In this document: piece by piece, positions 37,304-47,486 of the stretch | Numbering within the stretch: the first letter of the stretch is position 1 | Layout: the number at the start of each line of letters is the position of its first letter | Assembly: GCF_000734895.2 (NCBI RefSeq) | Contig: NZ_CP011382.1 | Location: forward strand, 1,218,700 to 1,282,699 | Source: Calothrix sp. 336/3 | GTDB taxonomy: Bacteria > Cyanobacteriota > Cyanobacteriia > Cyanobacteriales > Nostocaceae | Direction: 5' to 3' | DNA: 64,000 nt | Program-made: the position numbers and the translations under genes | Notes under the pieces: model-generated | Told to the model about the DNA's origin: nothing | What the model saw: the letters and a program-made list of their open reading frames with translations, nothing else | Databases searched by the model: none

Positions 37304-39598
37304 TTAAAAACTAAAGGTAAAACCTGCATTAATAATATGAATCGTCGCATCTGTACTTAAATCAAAGGTGCGATCGCGGTTTAAAGTTGTCTGTCGTCCA
37401 TAACGAATAAATAAACTACCGGGAACTTCCTGATTAAATAGTTTCGGTTTAAATTGCCAAGTCAGAAGGGTTTCTAGACTTTCACCTCTGGTAAAGGTAC
37501 GATCGAAGGAGTCTGTATCATCATTGCGACTAAAATTGAAGGCAAAGGTGAGGTTAGGTTGAAATTCCCAACTGATTCCCCAGGTGGGACTATGGGTAAA
37601 TCTGGTAATTCCCTGTTCGATATTTTCAGCACTAGTAATGTTATATCCGAGATTGAGGCGTAACCGTTGTGATGGTTGCCACCCTAGGGTTAATTGGTGA
37701 CTGAGATTTCTAAAGTCTGCTCGCTCCCGACTGAGTTGACGATTGTCTTGAAAGGTATCTGAGTATTGATAGGTAAAACTCCATTCCGCAGCGTTCCAAT
37801 TAATACCGATTTGTTGGGTTGTGGTGAGTTGATCAGGAATTTCTGTGGGGTCAAAACTGGACAATTCTGGGGTGGGTATATTTGCTCCGAATTGTCTTAC
37901 TCGTTGGTAATTGTAGGTGAGAGTGGGTAGTAGGTGATTTTGATGATTTAAGACTGTTTGTAAGGGAATATTCAGGTTAAGGGAGGTATTACGAGTTTTA
38001 GTTTTGAGAATGGTGGGGATATCTGCTAAGTTATCTTCTAGTTGATTGTGGAGAAACTGAATACCTGCACCCGCAATCGCCACTGTCATCCCATACTGAA
38101 ATTGCCGACGGTCAGCAGTTACACTGGCTCCTAGGGTAGCAAATAGGGGGTCTAATTGTTCCCAACGGGTATTCAAATTCACAGAGATAGTCCGTACATC
38201 GTCTAACTTGATATCCTTGACCAAATCATAACTAGCTTCCACATACCAAGCATCTTTGGTGACAGGTTCCACCTTAACAATATTAATCCCACCTGCTAAT
38301 TGGGGGTCTTTTTGAGCAGGGTTAGTAAAAGTACTACGAGCAAAACCGATATCTCCCCGCAATCTTCCCGTTCCATCCGCTCCCACTAATCGCAACCCAA
38401 AACCTTGACTTTTCTCTGCATCTACGACCTCACCAACATTAAAATTACCAATTGCTAAACGTCTACCATCTAACCAACTAGTTTCTAAACGCAGATTTAC
38501 CTGCTGATTTGCCAAGATTTGCCATCCCACATTTGCAGATGTCAGGGTGTTATCTATCTCTTCTATTCCCAAGAAATTATCAAACCCGACAGTCACCGTC
38601 GAACTGAGATGGTGTAAAGACACATCTAGGCGATCGCTCAATTTCAATTTTGCTCCCAAACCCCGCCCACAATGATTATTAATTAAAAATGCATGGCTTC
38701 CCGCACATATATGTCCTGTTGTCAACTGCAATTTATCCCAAGTCATATCAATCAGGTATTCGCTCAAATCTATCTGGGGAGCATCTGCTTGTAATTGGGA
38801 AAATCTCAGCGCTTCCGGTTGAAAGGAAGTTCCCAAGAGGGTGAAATTGCTTTGCAGGTTAAATTTATCCCGTTGATATTGGGTTGTTAAACCACCAGTG
38901 AAATTAATATCTGTAAAGGTTGCAGAGCGTTGGGAAATTCCTGCGTCGCGGGTGCGTGATTCTGATAATTGAGATTTGATATTGACGGTTAATTTCGGTG
39001 TCAGCGTTAATGCTGATGCATTGGTGTTAGGTGTTGGGGGAGTAGTTGGGGGTGTGGGTGTAGTTGGGGGTGTTGGGGGTGTGGGTGTAGTTGGGGGTGT
39101 TGGGGGTGTGGGTGTAGTTGAGGGTGTTGGGGGTGTGGGTGTAGTTGAGGGTGTTGGGGGTGTGGGTGTAGTTGAGGGTGTTGGGGGTGTGGGTGTAGTT
39201 TGGGATAGGGGGTTTTCAACTTGTACGGAAAAGTTAGCGATCGCCTGCCATTTTTCAGCGTTGTGAATACGATAAATTATCAGAGGTGTTTCCCCAGGGG
39301 GTAAAGCAACTAAGGAGGGACGATAAATTAACTCTTGTTCAACTAGTTGTACCTGGGAAGTGATGTCAGTGTTGCCAAGAAAAACGGCAAATTCTCCTAC
39401 CCCAGGAAGTGATATTTCTGAAATAGACAGACGAATTTCAGCACCAGGTGTGACTGTAATGACTTTTGTGGCTGAAGGTTGCTTTAATCTTTGAATCAGA
39501 CTAGGAGATGCTAGAGCGGAAGAACTCACAAACATCAAAATTCCTTCAAACCACAAAAAACTTACTACCCCCAAGCAGATATAGTAAATCAATCTCAT
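37304..39598 (-). CDS. outer-membrane beta-barrel protein with Thr/Pro repeat linker
   Basis: 764 residues from the ATG at 39598, chosen because GGGGAG lies 5 nt upstream and the protein then begins with a signal peptide (MRLIYYICLGVVSFLWFEG... to ALA-SP). A longer frame to 39673 is possible. Order: signal peptide; a small beta domain (about 40-130); a Thr/Pro linker of TPTPPTPST units encoded by 27-bp repeats; then a long beta-barrel of alternating strands closing in NAGFTFSF, the usual C-terminal Phe signature for outer-membrane assembly. Function is unknown. It is probably expressed with the exported protein downstream. Confidence 0.78.
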   Translation of the reverse strand: MRLIYYICLGVVSFLWFEGILMFVSSSALASPSLIQRLKQPSATKVITVTPGAEIRLSISEISLPGVGEFAVFLGNTDITSQVQLVEQELIYRPSLVALPPGETPLIIYRIHNAEKWQAIANFSVQVENPLSQTTPTPPTPSTTPTPPTPSTTPTPPTPSTTPTPPTPPTTPTPPTPPTTPTPPTTPPTPNTNASALTLTPKLTVNIKSQLSESRTRDAGISQRSATFTDINFTGGLTTQYQRDKFNLQSNFTLLGTSFQPEALRFSQLQADAPQIDLSEYLIDMTWDKLQLTTGHICAGSHAFLINNHCGRGLGAKLKLSDRLDVSLHHLSSTVTVGFDNFLGIEEIDNTLTSANVGWQILANQQVNLRLETSWLDGRRLAIGNFNVGEVVDAEKSQGFGLRLVGADGTGRLRGDIGFARSTFTNPAQKDPQLAGGINIVKVEPVTKDAWYVEASYDLVKDIKLDDVRTISVNLNTRWEQLDPLFATLGASVTADRRQFQYGMTVAIAGAGIQFLHNQLEDNLADIPTILKTKTRNTSLNLNIPLQTVLNHQNHLLPTLTYNYQRVRQFGANIPTPELSSFDPTEIPDQLTTTQQIGINWNAAEWSFTYQYSDTFQDNRQLSRERADFRNLSHQLTLGWQPSQRLRLNLGYNITSAENIEQGITRFTHSPTWGISWEFQPNLTFAFNFSRNDDTDSFDRTFTRGESLETLLTWQFKPKLFNQEVPGSLFIRYGRQTTLNRDRTFDLSTDATIHIINAGFTFSF
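39047..39203. repeat. 27-bp in-frame tandem repeat
   Basis: About six near-identical 27-bp units lie within the barrel gene and encode nine-residue TPTPPTPST/PT units. Copies differ at only one or two bases, which suggests recent expansion and likely length variation between strains. Confidence 0.85.
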
Positions 39599-39707
39599 GA
39601 TTCTCCCCGTCAGACTTCCACCTGAGGAAACCCCCATAGGTAAAATACTATGGTTCGAGAAAAATCTCACCAAATATTTGGAAAACTACAAATAGCCGTT
39701 CGCAAAT

Positions 39708-41945
39708 CTAAATTACTTCAAAGGCGATCGCCATCGCAGCTAGTTTTTTCGCATCCACACCCCGCACATTCGCAGCTAATTGCACACCTTCGACATTGAT
39801 TCCTCCACGAGTCCCAGAATCCAAATCTGTCAATAATTTATCAGTTACGTCTAAAAACTCGTCATTATTTGCTACTAAAGGTCCCCGTTTTTGATTTCCC
39901 CTGGTGGCAATTTCCTTCAGTGCTTTTAAAGAAGTACGTAGGGGAGATGTACTAGCAATAATCAATGCTTCTGTAATTCCCAAGGGTTCCCCAATCGTTA
40001 ATTTAAAACCATCCTCATTCCCAGGAATTATACGTTTTTCCTTCGCTGGTAACAATGCCATATCATCCGATGCTGCCCAATCATTCGGAAAGATAATTGC
40101 CATATCACCAGTACCATCAATCACTAAAATACTGATATAAACGGGAGTCGATTCTTGATTCTCTACCTCAAAGACAACCTGAGTTCCTACAGGCAACTTC
40201 GGAATTTCTCCATCTCTAATATTAACAGGTTTTGTCGGTGTTGTAGTAGTTGTATCCGTTTGCTTGCTAATACCGCGAGTCGGCAATGTTTGACTCACCA
40301 GTTTTTTGCTGCCAGCAATATTTATCGATGCTGTCACTTTGATTTGTGATGTATTATCTGGTAACATCTGCTTGATAATTCGAGCAGCCAGGAGGGATTT
40401 AAATTTCGGTTTTAAACGTTCCACTGCGGCGATAATTGTTTCATTTTCTGCACCAAAAGAACTAGGAACAATTTTTTCCAAAGAAGGTAAGAATAAACCC
40501 AAACTACCTACCTTTGGTAAATTTTTCCCCTGAGACTTTTGTAATTTTCGATATCGACTCTCAGTCATCCGACCAAAAACATATTGTACTTCCTGCCGTC
40601 TCAAAGCTAGGGGAGTTAAGCGATTAATCCTTTGTAAAGCTTGTTGTGCTTGGGTTGCCGTACTTCCATCAAAACTATCATCCCAGCCAATTTTTAATGT
40701 TAAATCCTGGGGAATCCCGCGAATTCTCTCTTGTAATAGAGTCCCCGGTTTCAACTCTCCATTTCGTTTCCCACCAGAAATAAATTTGCCTCTTCCAATT
40801 AATCCCTGACGAGATTCTAACTTCACATATCCTGCTTCCTTCCCATTCCCATCAATCACGCTGAAAGCTGCATCTTTGTTAAAAGCTTCCAAGGAACTAG
40901 CATCAACTCCCCCCAACCATAACTCTACTTGATTTCCTTGTGTTTTTGTCACCACGGCTTCTGCATAGGTAGCCCGAAAGGATGTAAAATAAGTACCAGG
41001 ATTCGGATTTTTAGGATTATTTAATTCCAATTCTGGGTCTTGGAGAATCCCACTATCCCGTGAAAGAATTTTAGTACTACGATTCACATCAACTACGATT
41101 CTTTTCACAGGTGGATTGGCTGTTTGTTGCCAGAGATATTGCGTAAATAAATAGGTAAATGCCCCGGCATGAAAATCATTAAAAGGTGCATCTGCTGCAT
41201 ATTGGTCGCGTTTCGCAGAGGCAATCACCACACCTTTAGCGACACCTTGACGACGCAGTTTCACGAATTCCTGGGGAGACAAATTTAACCGTTTCAACCA
41301 TTGTTTCTGATAGGCAATTTCTTGGGAACTTGCTTGTAATTTCTTGCCTCCATCACGGGAACGCACCATAAAATTTCCCCGTTTTGCTCCTCCGGAATGG
41401 CAACTATCTAAAACAAAGGTGACATTCTCAGTTTTTAATGCATACATGAGCAAAAACAGGGTATGTCCCATAATATCTTGCACAGTTCCACCCGCAGACT
41501 GATAACCAGAATCTATGGGAACTAAGGTACTATTTAAACCATCGGGACTATCTTTGTCTGGATCCGCAACCTGGGAACCATGACCAGAAAAGTGGAATAC
41601 CACCACATCTCCAGGTTTTGCTTGGTTAATCAGGTGCTGCTCAAATGCTGTGAGAATCCCCTGACGGGTAGCTTGTTTGTCAATCAGAATTTTAATATCC
41701 TGGGGCTGGAAACCAAAGCGATGGATTAATAACTCTTTTTGTAACAAGACATCATTAACGCAACCTCGCAAGGGATTTATCTCACCACTGTATTCGTTGA
41801 TACCTACTAACAACGCCAACTTACGTCCGGTATTTTGTGCTAAGGCTTGATTGTACTTATCTCCAGATTGTGTAATATCTAACTGACTTAAGCCGAGTGT
41901 GGCAAAGGTAGAACCAGCAAATTGCAGAAAGTGACGACGTTTCAT
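39708..41945 (-). CDS. orthocaspase (caspase-family protease) with DUF4384
   Basis: 745 residues. The N-terminus MKRRHFLQFAGSTFATLGLS has a twin Arg and a hydrophobic run, so export by Tat or Sec is likely. The p20-like domain (about 40-300) holds the catalytic dyad: His122 in VVFHFSGHGSQ and Cys182 in VLDSCHSGG. Orthocaspases cleave after Arg or Lys and are linked to stress and cell death in filamentous cyanobacteria. Residues 330-520 are unassigned; residues 590-690 match DUF4384 (LPVGTQVVFEVENQ, ISILVIDGTGDMAIIFPND). It follows the barrel gene's start by about 100 bp on the same strand. Confidence 0.88.
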   Translation of the reverse strand: MKRRHFLQFAGSTFATLGLSQLDITQSGDKYNQALAQNTGRKLALLVGINEYSGEINPLRGCVNDVLLQKELLIHRFGFQPQDIKILIDKQATRQGILTAFEQHLINQAKPGDVVVFHFSGHGSQVADPDKDSPDGLNSTLVPIDSGYQSAGGTVQDIMGHTLFLLMYALKTENVTFVLDSCHSGGAKRGNFMVRSRDGGKKLQASSQEIAYQKQWLKRLNLSPQEFVKLRRQGVAKGVVIASAKRDQYAADAPFNDFHAGAFTYLFTQYLWQQTANPPVKRIVVDVNRSTKILSRDSGILQDPELELNNPKNPNPGTYFTSFRATYAEAVVTKTQGNQVELWLGGVDASSLEAFNKDAAFSVIDGNGKEAGYVKLESRQGLIGRGKFISGGKRNGELKPGTLLQERIRGIPQDLTLKIGWDDSFDGSTATQAQQALQRINRLTPLALRRQEVQYVFGRMTESRYRKLQKSQGKNLPKVGSLGLFLPSLEKIVPSSFGAENETIIAAVERLKPKFKSLLAARIIKQMLPDNTSQIKVTASINIAGSKKLVSQTLPTRGISKQTDTTTTTPTKPVNIRDGEIPKLPVGTQVVFEVENQESTPVYISILVIDGTGDMAIIFPNDWAASDDMALLPAKEKRIIPGNEDGFKLTIGEPLGITEALIIASTSPLRTSLKALKEIATRGNQKRGPLVANNDEFLDVTDKLLTDLDSGTRGGINVEGVQLAANVRGVDAKKLAAMAIAFEVI

Positions 41946-42125
41946 AGGATTTTGGCTTGGAAATTTTCTAGTGATTTATATTTCTGGTAATTCTAGGGGT
42001 ATGCAGGAATTTTTACCAGAATTGATAAATTTATGCAAAACCATGATTCGTGGGTGACGTGATGTCGCGAATCGTTCTGAGAAGAATCCTCACCAAAATC
42101 CTGACTTGTATGAACAAAAGTAATT

Positions 42126-42880
42126 GGCGTTGCATAATGGCAGTATGAATTGAGGTGTAACTTGATGGAATGTCCACGTTGTGGGTCGTCTCACACCCGT
42201 AAAAATGGCAAGAAAAGAGGTAAACAAAATCACATTTGTTGTGATTGTAATCGCCAATTCATTGATCGCTATGAACCGCCCCAGGGATACAGTGATGAAG
42301 TGAAGCGGGAATGCCTAAAAATGTACGTTAATGGTATGGGATTTCGCGCCATCGAACGGGTCAAAGGCGTTCATCACACAACATTGATTACTTGGGTAAA
42401 ACTTGTGGGAGAACTGCTACCTGAGACCTATGATCCAGAGACAATTCCAGAAGTTGGCGAACTTGATGAGCTAGAAACTTTCGTCGGCTCAAAAAAAACA
42501 AAATCTGGCTTTGGACAGCAGTAAATCACTTCAAACAAGGTATTTTAGCGTGGGTTTTGGGCGACCATAGCGCCGAGACTTTTCGACCGTTATGGGATAT
42601 TGTGGGTACTTGGCAATGCTATTTTTATGTCACGGATGGATGGTTGGTCTATCCAGGCTTTATTCCTGAAGGCGACCAGATTGTTAGCAAGACTTACATG
42701 ACACGAGTTGAGGGGGAAAACACCCGACTGCGCCACTATCTCGCTCGATTGCATCGTAAAACGCTATGTTATTCCAAATCAGTACAAATGCTGAGGTATT
42801 CAATTCGATTGTTACTTTATTATCTCCGATTTTGGGATGTTCCGATTCCTCAATGATTCATACCGCGATTATGCAACGCC
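42126..42880 (+). mobile_element. IS1-family insertion sequence, apparently complete
   Basis: 755 bp with terminal inverted repeats of 25 bp that match at 23 positions (GGCGTTGCATAAT...GTATGAAT at 42126-42150 and its complement at 42856-42880). The flanks are an exact 8-bp duplication, AAGTAATT, at 42118-42125 and 42881-42888. Size, ends, duplication length and the frameshifted transposase all fit the IS1 family. Intact repeats and duplication point to a recent insertion. Confidence 0.93.
42165..42856 (+). CDS. IS1 transposase InsAB, made by -1 frameshift
   Basis: The first frame (from MECPRCGSSHTRKNGKKRG) gives the InsA zinc-finger and helix-turn-helix part, with CPRCGS and CCDC supplying the Cys ligands. 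At 42491-42498 eight adenines followed by C form the slippery site. A -1 shift there joins it to the InsB frame (KNKIWLWTAVNHFKQGILAW... to the stop at 42854-42856), giving about 230 residues, the usual IS1 length. InsB carries the DDE-type core with FYVTDGWLVYP. Without the shift the first frame stops at 42524. The transposase looks full-length and possibly active. Confidence 0.88.
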
Positions 42881-42939
42881 AAGTAATTATTATGTTGTCA
42901 TCCCGTTCGCGTAGCGTCTCCTAAAGAGAAAAGAAGCTC

Positions 42940-43329
42940 TTATTTCAAGACATAATCTGGCTGATATTCTACCAATTCTATTTCATTGTCATCTGGATCC
43001 GTGACATATATTCTGTGTTTGGTTTCAGGAGATGAATAGGTATAGTAATCAATCTTTTCTGCTTGGAATTTCTCTAACATCAAATCACCATTTGTAATCA
43101 CAATTCCCACATGATTGATACCAATATTCTCATAAATTGAGTGATTTCTTATTGCCTCTGGGGTGTGATTTAAAGCTAAGTAAAATTGGTTGTTGCCAAA
43201 GTGCATCCAGCGTCTACCTTCATACACACCTTCAGCACGCACATACCAATCGGGAAATAGTTTCTGATAAAATTCCTGACTGGCATCAAGATTTTTGCAA
43301 GAAAGGTTGAGATGTTCAAATCTTAGCAT
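42940..43329 (-). CDS. VOC (glyoxalase/dioxygenase superfamily) protein
   Basis: 129 residues, one vicinal-oxygen-chelate module pair: FEHLNLSCKNLDASQEFYQKLF at the N-terminus with His5 as a likely metal ligand, GINHVGIVITNGDLML in the second half with another His, and RIYVTDPDDNEIELVEY with Glu near the end. These beta-alpha-beta-beta-beta units bind divalent metals and act in glyoxalases, dioxygenases or antibiotic-binding proteins. The substrate is unknown. It lies just past the IS1 element. Confidence 0.8.
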   Translation of the reverse strand: MLRFEHLNLSCKNLDASQEFYQKLFPDWYVRAEGVYEGRRWMHFGNNQFYLALNHTPEAIRNHSIYENIGINHVGIVITNGDLMLEKFQAEKIDYYTYSSPETKHRIYVTDPDDNEIELVEYQPDYVLK

Positions 43330-43775
43330 ATTGATATTTTTCCTTTTTGAGATAAGTGGAATTGTTGACTAGAGAAAAATCACCCTAGACTACAGGAAAT
43401 CACTTCCATATCCTTGAGAAATGACTAATTAAAAATCTGAAATTCACTCCATATGACATCCAGGAGCATCATGATTACAAACAACCATCACACCATTTTT
43501 TCTACTTTTTCTCACTCTTGGTAATGAGGTTTTGGCATAATCTCCTCACACCTACTGTAAATGCTGTTACTCAGAATACTGAAAGGTAACTGTTGTTAAT
43601 AGCAACAGAGGCGCGATCGCCAACAGTTTTTTTGAGAGCTATGGGATGACTCCATAAAATAATCATAGTCATAACGACTACGGATTGTCAATGGGGCAAA
43701 AAATTATTGGAAGATAGAGATTAACTTACAAGTAGTTTGGGGAAACATAAATTTAGTCGTACTTAGAGAAAAATT
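43330..43775. other. 446-bp divergent spacer
   Basis: The spacer separates the VOC gene from the five-GAF kinase gene and should carry both promoters. It has one HIP1 site near 43612-43620. No ORF or clear structure was found. Confidence 0.5.
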
Positions 43776-46700
43776 ATGGCTCTCAACCCCACTTCCTCGG
43801 AAAATCAGGCATTATCAAGCCCACAGATGCAAGAGCAGCTACAACAACACAAAGCATTAGTGAGGGCGATCGCGAGAATTCGAGAAGCGGTTGATTTAGA
43901 TCAGATTTTTCAAACTACCGTTACAGAAGTTCGACAATTACTGAGTGCTGACAGGGTAGCAGTGTTTCAGTTTTACCCCCAACGGGATTGGGAGGGAGAA
44001 TTTGTATGTGAGGATGTTGCAGAGGGTTGGAGTTCAGCAATTAAAGAAAAAGTTTATGATCACTGTTTTGGCGAACAATTTGCAATTCACTATCAACAGG
44101 GCAAAGTTCAAGCAGTGGCAGATATTTACGATGCTGGTTTGAGTGACTGCCATGTGGAAATTTTAGGTAAATTTCAGGTGCGGGCAAATTTGATAGTACC
44201 GTTGTTGCAATATGGAGAGTTGTGGGGATTGCTTTGTGTACATCAATGTCGAGAACCCCGTGAATGGCAGGAAACGGAAATTGAATTTGTTCAGCAAATC
44301 GGCGATCATTTGACAGTAGGGATTCAACAGGCGAATCATCTTCAGGAAGTTAAATTACAAGCGGCAAAATTAACTCACACAACCCAAAGCGATCGCGTAA
44401 TTGCTCAAATAGTAGATAAAATCCGTCCTACCCTAGATATTGACATCGTATTTCAAATTGCTACAGAAGAAATTCGCCACCTACTCCAAGTTGAGCGAGT
44501 CGCTATTTTTCGCTTCAATAGCGATTGGAGTGGGGATTTTGTCGCCGAATCCTTCGAGGATGGATGGCTACCGTTAGTGGGAATTCAACCCACAATAAAT
44601 GACACCTATTTGCAAAGAACTCAAGGAGGGCGTTACGCCCACAATCAATCCTTAGCAATTGATGATATCTATCAAGCGGGATTAACTGATTGTCATATAG
44701 TTCTGTTAGAAGAATTTCAGGCAAAATCCTTTTTAACAGTACCAATTATGCAGGGGGATAAAATTTGGGGCATACTTGCAGCTTACCAAAATTCTGCGCC
44801 CCGTCATTGGGAAAGTTATGAAACCGAATTATTAATAAAAATTGGTACACAAATTGGTGTAGCACTCCGACATCACCTTTTGTTAGGGCAGGCACAGTAT
44901 CAAGCAGAACAACAAAAAGCTTTAACATCTATAATTACACGAATTCGAGAATCTCTTGATTTAGATACTATCTTTCAAACCACTGTGACTGAAGTTCGGC
45001 AGATGCTCAAAGCTGACAGAGTGGCAGTATTTCGCTTTGAGCCGTCAAAAGATTGGGAAGGTGAGTTTATTTACGAAGATATTGCAGATGGTTGGGATTC
45101 CGTAATTAGCAAAAAAGTTTACGATCATTGTTTTGGAACACATTTTGCCACGGATTATCATCAGGGACGTATCCAAGCAGTTACAGATATTTATGATGCA
45201 GGATTAAGCAATTGTCATATAGATGTTTTAGGTCAATTTCAAGTTCGAGCTAATTTAATTGTCCCATTAATTAAAAATGGTAGTTTATGGGGACTTCTAT
45301 GCGTACATCAGTGTAAAAATCCCCGTGATTGGCAACAGGAAGAAGTTGATTTTGTTAGACAAATTGCTGATAATTTAGGAGTAGCATTACAGCATAATCA
45401 GTTATTAGTAGATGCTCACTATCAAACCGAACAGCAAAAAGCACTAACTGAAATTATCTCTCGTATTAAAAAGTCTCTAGATTTACAGATAATCTTCCAA
45501 ACAACGATAAATGAAGTTCGTCAGTTATTGAACGCCGACCGAGTAGTAATTTTTCGATTTGATACTAATACCAATTGGGAAGGAGAATTCATTTGTGAAG
45601 ATGTTGTTTATGGTTGCGAATCTGCAATTACAGAAAAGGTTTATGAATATTGTTTCAGTGAAAACGATGTAAATCTTTATCTTCAAGGTAGTGTAACCGC
45701 GATTTCTGATATTTATCAAAATGATTTTCAGACTTCCTATATTGAAATCTTAGAAAAATTTCAAGTTCGAGCTAATGTTGTCGCACCGTTATTAAAAAAT
45801 GGTGAATTATGGGGATTATTATGTATTCATAAATGTCATACCCCTCGTAATTGGCTAGCTTCTGAAATTGAATTTGTCACTCAGATTGCTGAACAATTAG
45901 CAATGGCGATTCAGCAGGATTTATATTTGAAGCAAGTACAAAATCAAGCAATACAGTTAGCAGAAGCTAATGAGCGTGAAAAAGCCATGGAGCGGCAAAA
46001 ACTACTTGCAGAAACCATTGATAAAATTCGTAAATCCTTAGATATTCAAACAATATTTAAGACGACAACTGAAGCTGTCAGAGAATTGTTAGAAGTTGAA
46101 CGAGTGGCAATTTATCAATTTAATGCGAACTGGAGTGGTAAATTTGTCGCTGACTCCTTTAAAAATGGTTGGCAGGCAGTTTCATCTCATCAGCCGAATC
46201 AAAAAATGATGTTTGCTGCTGTTGATGTTGATGACGAAAATCTCCTACCTCGAAATGAAACTTTTGTTCCCATTTCCCAAGGTGAAAAACTCTGGGGACT
46301 ATTAGTTGCTTATCAAAACTCTCAACCTCGTTATTGGAAAGAGGAAGAAACAAATTTACTTGCCCAGGTGGGTGTGCAATTAGGAATTGCTATTCAACAG
46401 GCAGAATTACTAGAAAAAACCCAACAGCAAGCAACAAAATTAGAACAAGCTATCACAGAGCTACAACAAACTCAATCTCAATTAATTCAAGGGGAAAAAA
46501 TGGCTGGTTTGGGACAACTAGTAGCGGGGGTTGCCCATGAAATAAATAATCCCGTCAACTTTATTTTTGGTAACTTAACCTATGTCAGAGAATACACAGA
46601 AAACTTATTCAATATAATTGATGTTTACCAAAAATATTGTAGTAATATTCCAGAATTACAGGCAGAAATTGCCAACTTTGAGTTAGACTTTCTGGTGAAG

Positions 46701-47318
46701 GATTTGCCAAGAACTATTGATTCCATGCATATGGGTGCAGAAAGAATTCGTCAGATTGTCTTATCCTTGCGCAACTTCTCTCGTACCGATGAAGCGGAAC
46801 AAAAACCAGCAAATATTCATGAGGGGTTGGATAGTACTTTATTAATTCTGAGACATCGACTGCAATCAAATCGCGATCGCCCAGAAATCAAAATCATCAA
46901 AGACTACAAAGAACTACCCTTGGTTGAATGCTTCCCTGCACAACTCAACCAGGTATTTATGAACCTACTCAGCAACAGTATCGACGCATTAGAAGAAAAA
47001 TTTGCATCCATTAAACAAAAATCTATCGATTCTAGAACAACTATCCCGGAGATTCCCCTGAATATTTGGATTCGCACCACCGCAGTTGAAGGTAAAGTCA
47101 CCGTGGCGATCGCTGATAATGGTTTGGGTATTCCTGAAGAAGTGCGATCGCGCATTTTTAACCCCTTCTTTACTACCAAGGAAGTTGGTAAAGGGACAGG
47201 CTTGGGTTTATCTATTAGCTATCAAATTATCACCGAAAAACATAACGGCAGAATCGAATGCTTGTCAAAATCAGGTCAGGGAACCGAATTTTCGATTGAA
47301 ATACCAACTAGGCAATAG
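43776..47318 (+). CDS. multi-GAF sensor histidine kinase, cyanobacteriochrome-like
   Basis: 1180 residues: five GAF domains (roughly 38-185, 215-365, 385-545, 560-715, 740-885), a coiled coil, HisKA with [12 protein letters not shown] (His921) and a complete HATPase ([34 protein letters not shown]). GAF1-3 each have a Cys-His pair at the bilin position of cyanobacteriochromes: Cys125 (DCHVEIL), Cys306 (DCHIVLL) and Cys480 (NCHIDVL), in a DIYxAGL context. GAF4 has Ser-Tyr (654-655) there, and GAF5 has lost the whole segment. It may thus bind up to three bilins and sense light, or be a relative that lost this trait. No response regulator is adjacent. There is no membrane segment, so it is cytosolic. 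Confidence 0.85.
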   Translation: MALNPTSSENQALSSPQMQEQLQQHKALVRAIARIREAVDLDQIFQTTVTEVRQLLSADRVAVFQFYPQRDWEGEFVCEDVAEGWSSAIKEKVYDHCFGEQFAIHYQQGKVQAVADIYDAGLSDCHVEILGKFQVRANLIVPLLQYGELWGLLCVHQCREPREWQETEIEFVQQIGDHLTVGIQQANHLQEVKLQAAKLTHTTQSDRVIAQIVDKIRPTLDIDIVFQIATEEIRHLLQVERVAIFRFNSDWSGDFVAESFEDGWLPLVGIQPTINDTYLQRTQGGRYAHNQSLAIDDIYQAGLTDCHIVLLEEFQAKSFLTVPIMQGDKIWGILAAYQNSAPRHWESYETELLIKIGTQIGVALRHHLLLGQAQYQAEQQKALTSIITRIRESLDLDTIFQTTVTEVRQMLKADRVAVFRFEPSKDWEGEFIYEDIADGWDSVISKKVYDHCFGTHFATDYHQGRIQAVTDIYDAGLSNCHIDVLGQFQVRANLIVPLIKNGSLWGLLCVHQCKNPRDWQQEEVDFVRQIADNLGVALQHNQLLVDAHYQTEQQKALTEIISRIKKSLDLQIIFQTTINEVRQLLNADRVVIFRFDTNTNWEGEFICEDVVYGCESAITEKVYEYCFSENDVNLYLQGSVTAISDIYQNDFQTSYIEILEKFQVRANVVAPLLKNGELWGLLCIHKCHTPRNWLASEIEFVTQIAEQLAMAIQQDLYLKQVQNQAIQLAEANEREKAMERQKLLAETIDKIRKSLDIQTIFKTTTEAVRELLEVERVAIYQFNANWSGKFVADSFKNGWQAVSSHQPNQKMMFAAVDVDDENLLPRNETFVPISQGEKLWGLLVAYQNSQPRYWKEEETNLLAQVGVQLGIAIQQAELLEKTQQQATKLEQAITELQQTQSQLIQGEKMAGLGQLVAGVAHEINNPVNFIFGNLTYVREYTENLFNIIDVYQKYCSNIPELQAEIANFELDFLVKDLPRTIDSMHMGAERIRQIVLSLRNFSRTDEAEQKPANIHEGLDSTLLILRHRLQSNRDRPEIKIIKDYKELPLVECFPAQLNQVFMNLLSNSIDALEEKFASIKQKSIDSRTTIPEIPLNIWIRTTAVEGKVTVAIADNGLGIPEEVRSRIFNPFFTTKEVGKGTGLGLSISYQIITEKHNGRIECLSKSGQGTEFSIEIPTRQ

Positions 47319-47410
47319 GTAATAAGCATCTGTACGAGAGGCAATGTACAGCAAAATCAATAGTCAAAAGTATTCTTTCCCCCATGGGATACAAGTTGGT
47401 GAAATATGGT

Positions 47411-47426
47411 GCGGGCAAAAGCCCGC
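47411..47426. repeat. perfect GC-rich hairpin
   Basis: GCGGGC-AAAA-GCCCGC lies between the convergent ends of the kinase and Ycf66 genes. The 6-bp stem could end transcription from either side, but no T-run follows on the plus strand, so it may instead be one of the common cyanobacterial palindromic repeats. Confidence 0.5.
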
Positions 47427-47486
47427 GTACTATTTGGAAATTAAGCCCTTAAAAATTGCTCAAGGAATAAATTTGCTCCTTTGCCA

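Noticed and set aside
39047..39203. Tandem 27-bp repeats as a CRISPR array, and the plus-strand frame 38976-39266
   Set aside because: The repeats have no unique spacers and are in frame in the barrel gene. The plus-strand Val/Gly frame is a by-product of the repeat.
42150..42524. IS1 transposase as a broken pseudogene because of two frames
   Set aside because: The A8-C site with a -1 shift restores a full-length InsAB, which is normal for the IS1 family.
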